A DNA stretch of 5,396 bases from an uncultured Bacteroidales bacterium (GTDB taxonomy: Bacteria > Bacteroidota > Bacteroidia > Bacteroidales > UBA3824): NCBI GenBank assembly GCA_937877455.1, contig CALFIU010000158.1:1-5396 (forward strand), written 5' to 3'. The position numbers were made by a program, and so were the translations under genes. Shown piece by piece: positions 1 through 5,101 of the stretch. How positions within the stretch are numbered: position 1 is the stretch's first letter; each line of letters starts with the position of its first letter. A model generated the notes under the pieces. It had not been told where the DNA came from. It searched no databases and was given only the letters and a program-made list of their open reading frames with translations.

Positions 1-614
1 TTAGTTGTTGCCCAAAGTGTGCCGGAGGTAAGTCCAAGGTCAACGTATTCGTGTTCTTCTTTATGCGGCACGACTGGCTGCGTTGTATTAGTATTGTTTT
101 GTATAGTTGGTGTATTGGTTGTATTACTTGCAATTGAGTTGCCACTGTGTAACTTGGCAATCTCTCGCTCGTTGGACACGATACCAGTTATCTTGCCGCT
201 ATTTATCCAAAAATCTGACGCTGTACTAAGTGATATACCGCCTGAATATTTCAAGATGGCAGTTACATATTTTTCACCATCATAAGATTGGATTTTCAAA
301 TTTATTATCTCTACCTTTACTCGGCTCGCAGTTGTCTTTTCATAAAAAATAGCAAGATAGTTGCCAGGGGATGTATACTCTTTCCCTGCATCTGAATTAT
401 AGTTTTCAACAATCTCGTCCTTCATCGCACTTGAGCCACCGTTGAGTATTGACAACACTTTTGCACGTTTCTCAGAACTATACGGAGAGGCAAGCCAGTC
501 GTTGAGATGGCTTACATATTGGCGCACCACTTGCTCAGGCGACTGAGCAAATGCAAAAAGCGGCAATACTGCGAGTATTACCGCTATGACAATTCTATTT
601 CTTATGATACACAT
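1..614 (-). CDS. Secreted protein with NTF2-like N-terminal region and start of a FISUMP domain (3' end cut by window edge)
   Basis: The frame is open from an ATG at 614-612 to the left edge, giving 204 complete codons; the gene continues outside the window. Residues 1-23 form a clear Sec signal peptide (Arg5 and Arg7, hydrophobic core, AFA before Gln24), so the product is exported. Residues about 25-150 are helical and then beta-rich; the stretch RVKVEIINLKI, then DGEKYVTAILKYSG (residues 98-125), resembles part of the 1447-2142 protein. Residues 157-185 are an Asn/Thr/Pro-rich linker. Residues 190-204 (EYVDLGLTSGTLWATT) match the opening of the Fibrobacter succinogenes major paralogous (FISUMP) domain, whose known continuation is N-V-G-A; the two edge bases fit that Asn. 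FISUMP domains are found on exported or surface proteins, and their biochemical role is unknown. The start overlaps the preceding gene by 20 bp, which suggests translational coupling. The signal peptide supports this start. The N-terminal domain assignment is tentative; the FISUMP call is firm. Confidence 0.85.
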   Translation of the reverse strand, partial: MCIIRNRIVIAVILAVLPLFAFAQSPEQVVRQYVSHLNDWLASPYSSEKRAKVLSILNGGSSAMKDEIVENYNSDAGKEYTSPGNYLAIFYEKTTASRVKVEIINLKIQSYDGEKYVTAILKYSGGISLSTASDFWINSGKITGIVSNEREIAKLHSGNSIASNTTNTPTIQNNTNTTQPVVPHKEEHEYVDLGLTSGTLWATT

Positions 615-1416
615 CTTCCAAAAACTTTTTCTTTTCTGCGTCTGTCATTTTTTGAAAAGAGGTTATAAGCCATCCTGAGTTCATCGTTTCACGGTCAAAA
701 TCAATTATGGAAAATGTCCAACCAGGAAGCTGCAAAAACAAAAATTGCAAATCTTTAACATACTCAATATCCAAAAGCCCTGCATTGACGTATGCAAAAA
801 ATACCGCTGTTTGGTCAAGGTCGTATTGTTTCTGCTTGTAGTTGAGTATCCAGTCGTCTTTTTGCGTTGTTATGCGTCTAAGTTCTATAAAGTTGGTTTC
901 GTGGGCAAGCGGCGTTATCAAAATGTCGTTGCTCGACTCTGACGGTGTAAGACTAAAAATTTCTCCAACTGCTTTTGCTATTACCCATTTATAAGCATCA
1001 GGAGCATATTTTTCAGTGTTTAGAATTAACGTAAAATCAACCGACTTGCCTTTTAGTTTGCCATGGCACGTGGCTATGGCAAACCAGTTAGTATCAAGAT
1101 TGTTGAGCGTTGTTTTATACTTGATTACATCATTGGCAAAAGAGTTAGCCATACGGTAGAGAGAGTCGTTCTCACCTTTTGTTCCAAACATCAGACCGTC
1201 AAATAGAGAAATGATGTTTTTTTGCTTAAACCCACTCTGCATGGTGTCTATTGTGTGCAGTATTTCGGTACAATTAAACCTACGCATAAAACTCTCTACA
1301 AGTTTAACACGCGCCTTAAAAAGTTCTTTTTCATATTCCGAATTTACCACTACTTGAGCCTCTGTACATGCATTGAATGCCATAATACAGATAATCATAA
1401 AAAAAAGTCGTTTCAT
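595..1416 (-). CDS. Exported protein of unknown function, 273 aa
   Basis: This is a complete gene ending in TAG. The N-terminus (MKRLFFMIICIMAFNAC, then TEAQ) is an export signal that can be read two ways: cleavage after Ala20 before Gln21 (signal peptidase I), or lipidation at Cys17, although FNAC is a poor lipobox. I favour the first because neighbours share the Ala-Gln cleavage pattern. The mature part starts with a charged helix (residues 27-48, containing KARVKLVESFMRRFN). A mixed alpha/beta region follows, with NWFAIATCHGKLKGK (110-124), a strand DFTLILN and YKWVIAKA (142-149). The C-terminal half has further helices and a lysine-rich tail. The TCHGKLKGK and YKWVI strands could be part of a small NTF2-like fold, but this is weak. 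I do not recognise the family with confidence. The gene lies 30 bp after its upstream neighbour and overlaps the downstream FISUMP gene by 20 bp, so it is probably cotranscribed with both. No catalytic motif is visible. Confidence 0.85.
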   Translation of the reverse strand: MKRLFFMIICIMAFNACTEAQVVVNSEYEKELFKARVKLVESFMRRFNCTEILHTIDTMQSGFKQKNIISLFDGLMFGTKGENDSLYRMANSFANDVIKYKTTLNNLDTNWFAIATCHGKLKGKSVDFTLILNTEKYAPDAYKWVIAKAVGEIFSLTPSESSNDILITPLAHETNFIELRRITTQKDDWILNYKQKQYDLDQTAVFFAYVNAGLLDIEYVKDLQFLFLQLPGWTFSIIDFDRETMNSGWLITSFQKMTDAEKKKFLEDVYHKK

Positions 1417-1446
1417 AATTCAATTTAAATGCCTTGGTTATTCTTT

Positions 1447-2142
1447 TTATTTTAGTACAGTTTCCTTTGCTGAAATATCTCCTAACCGCGGCACAACTTC
1501 ATCACCGTATGGACTATGATACGGAACAAACCAAACTACTATTTGTTTTTTTGTTCTGTCAGCGTATGCCTTTATCTCACCACGTCTTCCAACGAAATCC
1601 TGATAATATGTTACTACGCATTGGTATCTGTCACCAACTTTTACTAAATTGGTGGCATCCATATTCTCAATATCGGTGCTTGTGATTTTAACTTCAGTAT
1701 ATGTGTTACGGATAATCATATTAATGAGACGTAGAAAATAATCCTTGACTGGGCGACTATTGACAAAACCAGTGCGACCATTAGAGGTCTCCATGAGTGC
1801 GGGTGCTCCCTTCACTCCATTGGACAATGTAATGGAATCTCCATTGTCAAGAAACAACTCGAGTGCAGCAGTACGGAAATCATTCCTGTCTTGTAGCGTA
1901 GGATGCAACTCGTTGTTTGCGTCCCGTTCGGCTTTCTTGGTCATAGAGGTGATGTATGTGTTCATCTGACGTACACACTCCTTGGCACGCTGCTTTAGAA
2001 GCTCTTGATGTCTTGGATTGTTCAAGTCTGGCAGTTGAATAGTGATTCCATCTACTATCATCTGTTGTGCATTCACTGCTGATGGCATAATCAATGCGAC
2101 AAACAAAACAATGATAACTGAAAATATTCTAAACTTTTTCAT
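1447..2142 (-). CDS. Secreted protein with possible NTF2-like domain, 231 aa
   Basis: This is a complete gene ending in TAA. Residues 1-25 are a signal peptide (MKKFRIF, hydrophobic core, VNA before Gln26), so the protein is periplasmic or secreted. Residues 40-75 are a charged helix. Residues 86-205 look like a small alpha/beta domain: a helix ending in LELFLDNGDSI, a helix VKDYFLRLINM (132-142), strand TEVKITSTDIE (149-159), strand GDRYQCVVTYYQDF (170-183), and strand TKKQIVVWFVPY (197-208). The order resembles NTF2/SnoaL-like folds and also the C-terminal part of the adjacent caspase-like protein. The start is 5 bp from the caspase stop codon and has an SD-like GAGGGAG nine bases upstream, so the two are very likely cotranslated from one transcript. 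No catalytic residues can be named. A binding or adaptor role for the caspase is inference. The family name is unknown to me. Confidence 0.87.
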   Translation of the reverse strand: MKKFRIFSVIIVLFVALIMPSAVNAQQMIVDGITIQLPDLNNPRHQELLKQRAKECVRQMNTYITSMTKKAERDANNELHPTLQDRNDFRTAALELFLDNGDSITLSNGVKGAPALMETSNGRTGFVNSRPVKDYFLRLINMIIRNTYTEVKITSTDIENMDATNLVKVGDRYQCVVTYYQDFVGRRGEIKAYADRTKKQIVVWFVPYHSPYGDEVVPRLGDISAKETVLK

Positions 2143-2147
2143 GGCTT

Positions 2148-3320
2148 TTATCTCCCTCTTTGATAATATTCCCTTACAAAAAATTCTTTTATTTTACCAC
2201 TCTCCACGGTTGTTGCCACTGGCACAACACGTAAAAGTATGTCGCTCGTGCGTACACGGAGCATATACGTGTTAATTGAAACGCGGTCAACCTGCGTCTT
2301 CCCGTCCTGTCCAAGTATCCTTACCACACAGTCGGATGCGAAAAAGGTGTTGCGATTTGGCATATCCTTTTTGTTGCATACGATGGCTTCCATAAGACCT
2401 TCGAGGTCGGTCATATCGTTGACATTGACTGTGGAGGGCATCTGTCGGCATCGACTTGGGTTTGGGCCAGGCGCAGGCAACTGGGATGTCGGACATTGCC
2501 CTTGCGAAAGCGATGCTTTGTATATAGGAGTCTGTTCATTATCAGTCTCGCGGTCTATGTCAGAACCTGTTATTTTGAAGAGTTGCTCAATATCAAACTC
2601 TCCATTTTCATATTGGTCCTTGAAATTAAGGCAGAGCAAGGCAGTATAGTAATCCATAGGCTTAATTGCCAATTCTGGGTTAAACGAACCACCACGCGAC
2701 GACTGCCCTGGACTTGCTGACGTAGCAATCATATTACCACAAGTATTTTGGAAAACTTTTTTTATATGTTCCCTTTCGGCTGCCGACATTTCGTATGAAC
2801 CATAACTTTGGCTGAAAGACGGTGTGTTGCTCGTCGGCAAGTTTTGCTTAACATTGCAACACATACCGATAGTCAGCAAAAGTCTTGGGTTCTTGGCTTT
2901 GAGTTGGTCGTGAACCCATCCAAGGTCTATCATCTTTGATGGGTCGTCTTGACCAAGCCACATTTTAGGCCACGGATGTTCTCTATCACTCACACTTACA
3001 GATCGTCCGCCGTGTCCAATGTAATAAAAAATTACAATATCATCGGATGCAACGTTAAGGTTTTGGACTGCCGACTTGCACTTGTAAGGGTTACAATTTG
3101 AGCCGTAGTTGTCTTGAATATCAGTCTGGTATGCACCTGTAAGAGCTGAGTTGATAACATCAACGAAGTTGGTTCGCAGGAAATCACGTCCATTGACATC
3201 AAGTTGTCCCACGTTGGCATCATCGGTATCGATGAATAGCAGCCAGTGGATTTTTTTCTGCGCGCTTGCCTCGGTCAACATCAAGGCGAGCCACATCAAT
3301 ACAAAAATTATCTTTTTCAT
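2148..3320 (-). CDS. Secreted caspase-family (peptidase C14) protein with extra C-terminal domain, 390 aa
   Basis: Residues 1-20 are a signal peptide (ASA before Gln21), so this caspase-fold protein is exported, unlike cytoplasmic caspases of bacterial immunity. The core spans about residues 23-265. It includes strand WLLFIDTDD, the helix before the block DDIVIFYYIGHGGRS (93-107) with the catalytic-type His103, and LLLTIGMCCNV (147-157) with the candidate nucleophile Cys155 (or Cys154). A p10-like part, ATSASPGQSSRGGSFN (199-214), follows. In most bacterial C14 proteins an Asp lies two residues before the catalytic Cys (D-x-C); here that place holds Met153 (or Gly152 if Cys154 is used). Residues 275-292 are a Pro-rich linker. 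Residues 295-390 form another domain with FFASDCVVRI and VSINTYMLRVRTS, perhaps NTF2-like. Ten cysteines are predicted in the mature protein. The His and Cys suggest cysteine endopeptidase activity; the specificity cannot be read. It sits 4 and 5 bp from its neighbours, in the middle of the operon. Confidence 0.9.
   Translation of the reverse strand: MKKIIFVLMWLALMLTEASAQKKIHWLLFIDTDDANVGQLDVNGRDFLRTNFVDVINSALTGAYQTDIQDNYGSNCNPYKCKSAVQNLNVASDDIVIFYYIGHGGRSVSVSDREHPWPKMWLGQDDPSKMIDLGWVHDQLKAKNPRLLLTIGMCCNVKQNLPTSNTPSFSQSYGSYEMSAAEREHIKKVFQNTCGNMIATSASPGQSSRGGSFNPELAIKPMDYYTALLCLNFKDQYENGEFDIEQLFKITGSDIDRETDNEQTPIYKASLSQGQCPTSQLPAPGPNPSRCRQMPSTVNVNDMTDLEGLMEAIVCNKKDMPNRNTFFASDCVVRILGQDGKTQVDRVSINTYMLRVRTSDILLRVVPVATTVESGKIKEFFVREYYQRGR
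2152..2158 (-). promoter_or_regulatory. Shine-Dalgarno-like site for the 1447-2142 gene
   Basis: On the minus strand the last codons of the caspase gene contain GAGGGAG, nine bases before the ATG of the next gene. This is one of the few purine-rich ribosome-binding-like sites in the cluster; most other starts here have only A-rich leaders, as is usual in Bacteroidetes. It supports the ATG at 2142 and close translational linkage with the caspase. Confidence 0.45.
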
Positions 3321-3324
3321 AGCC

Positions 3325-3855
3325 TTATTGTTTTAAAAGTTCGTTAAGATATTCATCGCTTGGAAACAGTTGGCTTGCCAAGTGGACAAATTCTGGCGAC
3401 TTAATGTCGAAAGTCCTGAGTACTTTGTCGTCCTTGTCCTTGACTTGCCATTTTCTGAGTCCAAAATCAAAATAGAGTTGGCACATCAGTTTTTTGTATT
3501 GGAACTTGAAACAGATGTTTGGCAGCACGCGACCAAAAACGGTGTCGTTGGATGCCACATTCTGAGGGTTGCGCAGAAGAAACTTCATTATCTGCAAATC
3601 TTCGGCAGATAGTTTTACTTCTGGGGTCTTGGCTTTGGTAGAATCTGTGTAGCCAATAATCTCGGCAGTGATAGTCTTTGCATTGGCGATAATGTTGAAG
3701 ATACTGTCGCCCAAAGCCTTTTGAACAATCGAATCCTGCGGAGAAAGCGGACTATCGTCATTTGCAGAGCCACCATTGGATGCACACGCCATCGCCGAAA
3801 ATACAATCATAATGGCGGCAGCAAATAGTTTCATCTTTGTCATGATTCTTTTCAT
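3325..3855 (-). CDS. Predicted lipoprotein of unknown function, 176 aa
   Basis: This is a complete gene ending in TAA. A hydrophobic N-terminus (residues 8-23) ends in SAMAC, so Cys24 is a likely lipidation site, although -3 is Ala rather than the preferred Leu/Val/Ile. A flexible Gly/Ser/Asn/Asp stretch (25-40) follows, typical of a lipoprotein tether. The mature domain has a helix (40-58), strand TITAEIIGY (61-69), SAEDLQIMKFLL (83-94), NDTVFGRVLPNICFKFQY (103-120), and MCQLYFDFGLRKWQVKD (124-140), ending in a helix. The paired strands around FDFGLRKW suggest a small beta sheet. I cannot name the family. Three in-frame Met codons compete as start (residues 1, 6 and 8); the first is chosen because it leaves 16 bp after the upstream gene, but Met6 or Met8 would give an equally good signal. 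The gene sits 4 bp before the caspase gene, so a joint role in the envelope is likely. Confidence 0.85.
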   Translation of the reverse strand: MKRIMTKMKLFAAAIMIVFSAMACASNGGSANDDSPLSPQDSIVQKALGDSIFNIIANAKTITAEIIGYTDSTKAKTPEVKLSAEDLQIMKFLLRNPQNVASNDTVFGRVLPNICFKFQYKKLMCQLYFDFGLRKWQVKDKDDKVLRTFDIKSPEFVHLASQLFPSDEYLNELLKQ

Positions 3856-3871
3856 TTTATGTTTATAGATT

Positions 3872-4852
3872 TTATTGTATTGTAAGTTTTCCTTCTACAA
3901 CGGTAACGATGTCAGCGGCACCAGTGTAGTCTTTAACAAGTCGGTAATGCTTGCTACTTGGAATCCAAAGAGCCTCGTCATATCTAAAATCTGACGGTTC
4001 TTTCAAGTCGCCGCCAACCACACCGTATTTACCATTTTTAGTCAACGCAATCATTTCTTCCTGCCGACTTATCTCCTCATCGTAAAGGAAATCAATGACG
4101 ATGTAGCCATTCACATTGGAGTAGCCAAGCTTGTCTTGCTCGCCTATTGGAGATAATCCACGAACTTGCTTGAGCGAGGAATAGCAAGAAGATTTGATGA
4201 TTGCATTACACTTATCTACACGATTTTGTAATCTTTCATTCGACGGATATTGAGCCATTGCGTCTTGCAACATCTTCTTTGCACGGGCGACATTCTTCGT
4301 ATTGAACATATCGTCGGCAGATTTAAGGAGGCTATCCAATATAGGGTCAACAGTTTCGGAAGACTCAGAAGGCGTGTCGTTGGTTTCTGCGTTTTCATTG
4401 CCCGGTATGTCAGTCTTTGACCTTATCAGCCATGCCAACAAGGCGACAATGATTACCGCTACTGCCGACAACGCTATAATGAGCGGCTTGCGTTTGCTAT
4501 CTTTTTCCTTCTCAGGTTCAGGCGGTGGAGGCGGTGGAGGAGGTGGATTGATAACTGTACTTGTTTCTTTGGATTCTGTATCATTTTGGGAAGTTTCTTT
4601 GGTGTCTATTTTTTGAGGGTCGGAAGCATCTTCAACTTTGTTTTTATCCGAATTTTCGCCAAGTACACGGCGAATTATCTCGTTGAGTTCTTCCATAGAC
4701 ACAACGAGTTTCGTCGCTTCACTCTCAAGTATTTGACGGTTAGACGGAGATATATTGCCGTCCTTGACAAGAGCGCGAGCCATCGTTTCAAGACGCTTGA
4801 GCGATTTCTGTTTCTTGTCAGCATTGTTTATTGTTACAGATAATTTTGCCAT
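3872..4852 (-). CDS. Single-pass membrane protein with polyproline hinge, TPR-like and WG-repeat-like periplasmic part, 326 aa
   Basis: This is the first gene of the cluster, ending in TAA. It has no signal peptide. Residues 12-66 are helical and charged; ALVKDGNISPSNRQILESEA then MEELNEIIRRVL resembles the short helical module seen at the N-termini of many Bacteroidetes proteins (a TerB-like pattern, tentative). Residues 67-102 are acidic and disordered. Residues 103-111 are nine prolines. KDSKRK (117-122) precedes one transmembrane helix (about 124-143), so by the positive-inside rule the N-terminus is cytoplasmic and the C-terminus periplasmic. Residues 168-220 are TPR-like (ARAKKMLQDAMAQYPSNERL). 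Two stretches look like degenerate WG beta repeats: DKLGYSNVNGYIVIDFLYDEE (240-260, with Tyr in place of Trp) and NGKYGVVGGD leading to FRYDEALWI (273-297). WG repeats are thought to bind proteins or ligands. The protein could therefore link the cytoplasm with the exported caspase set; this is inference. Confidence 0.88.
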   Translation of the reverse strand: MAKLSVTINNADKKQKSLKRLETMARALVKDGNISPSNRQILESEATKLVVSMEELNEIIRRVLGENSDKNKVEDASDPQKIDTKETSQNDTESKETSTVINPPPPPPPPPEPEKEKDSKRKPLIIALSAVAVIIVALLAWLIRSKTDIPGNENAETNDTPSESSETVDPILDSLLKSADDMFNTKNVARAKKMLQDAMAQYPSNERLQNRVDKCNAIIKSSCYSSLKQVRGLSPIGEQDKLGYSNVNGYIVIDFLYDEEISRQEEMIALTKNGKYGVVGGDLKEPSDFRYDEALWIPSSKHYRLVKDYTGAADIVTVVEGKLTIQ

Positions 4853-4924
4853 TTATTTTTGATTATAATTTTGCAAGTATTATTACATACCATAGTTGTT
4901 ATTTCTTCATACAAATTAACGCCT

Positions 4925-4956
4925 CAAATATAGCAAAAATTATACAAAATGTAAAG
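4925..4956 (-). promoter_or_regulatory. Bacteroidetes-type promoter for the six-gene operon
   Basis: On the minus strand TATATTTG (4932-4925) matches the Bacteroidetes -7 consensus TAnnTTTG exactly. Nineteen to twenty bases upstream lies CTTTA (4956-4952), an imperfect -33 box (consensus TTTG). Transcription would start near 4918, giving a leader of roughly 65 bases before the ATG at 4852. No riboswitch or obvious hairpin is seen in that leader. Confidence 0.6.
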
Positions 4957-4992
4957 TTTTGTTAGGGGGGGGTAAATTATATTTTACATTTT
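4946..4992. repeat. Inverted repeat flanking the G8 run, overlapping the operon -33 box
   Basis: AAAATGTAAA at 4946-4955 has its exact reverse complement TTTACATTTT at 4983-4992, with 27 bases between. A third half-site, GTAAA, lies at 4972-4976. The left arm also forms part of TACA-N3-TGTA (4943-4953) and covers the -33 box of the minus-strand operon. This arrangement could be a regulator site; in AT-rich DNA, 10-bp arms can also arise by chance. Confidence 0.45.
4965..4972. repeat. Homopolymer run of eight G in the divergent promoter region
   Basis: Eight consecutive G stand out in an otherwise very AT-rich spacer. The run is eight bases upstream of the operon -33 box (4952-4956) and about 70 bases from the plus-strand -33 box. 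Runs of this kind can change length by slipped-strand mispairing and so alter promoter output; whether this one varies cannot be seen here. Confidence 0.6.
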
Positions 4993-5031
4993 AACTTTTA
5001 AGTCTTTATGACTTTGAATGTTACGAAAACG

Positions 5032-5045
5032 AAAAAATATTTTTT
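5032..5045. repeat. A6-TA-T6 palindrome at the plus-strand -33 box
   Basis: AAAAAATATTTTTT is a perfect 14-base palindrome whose right end overlaps the TTTG -33 box (5043-5046). It may act as an A-tract or UP-like element that bends DNA or favours polymerase binding. It is not a terminator, since it has no G+C-rich stem. Confidence 0.4.
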
Positions 5046-5074
5046 GGGTTCATAAGATTAATTGACTATATTTG
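5043..5074 (+). promoter_or_regulatory. Bacteroidetes-type promoter for the ATPase gene
   Basis: TTTG at 5043-5046 and TATATTTG at 5067-5074 match the Bacteroidetes -33 and -7 consensus elements with a spacer of 20 bases. The predicted transcription start is near 5080, leaving an A-rich leader of about 20 bases before the ATG at 5102, with no strong Shine-Dalgarno site. This is the better of the two divergent promoters. Confidence 0.7.
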
Positions 5075-5101
5075 CAGTTGAAAGAAAAAGCAAGATTCAA
5101 C

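Larger units (their letters stand above)
4853..5101. other. Divergent intergenic regulatory region
   Basis: These 249 AT-rich bases separate the minus-strand operon from the plus-strand ATPase gene. They hold both promoters, the G8 run, the inverted repeat and the A/T palindrome described separately, plus a small AAGTC/GACTT stem with a five-base loop (5000-5014). I see no RNA gene or small coding region in it. Confidence 0.7.

Noticed and set aside
1..3. TTA at the left edge, which reads TAA on the minus strand and could look like the end of the FISUMP gene.
   Set aside because: It is out of frame: the gene's last full codon is at 5-3, so bases 2-1 begin the next codon. The FISUMP domain would also be far too short.
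19..285. Plus-strand open frame with a hydrophobic, membrane-like translation.
   Set aside because: It lies opposite the coding FISUMP gene, and its hydrophobicity comes from the antisense of Asn/Thr codons; no promoter or leader supports it.
2239..2649. 136-codon plus-strand open frame.
   Set aside because: It is fully antisense to the caspase gene, which has clear family motifs; the translation has no recognisable domain.
4302..4616. Plus-strand open frame with a glycine run.
   Set aside because: The glycines are the antisense of the nine-proline run in the membrane protein; this is a shadow frame.
5000..5014. Short AAGTC/GACTT stem as a possible terminator.
   Set aside because: Only five base pairs, not G+C rich, no T-run directly after it, and it lies upstream of divergent promoters where no gene ends.
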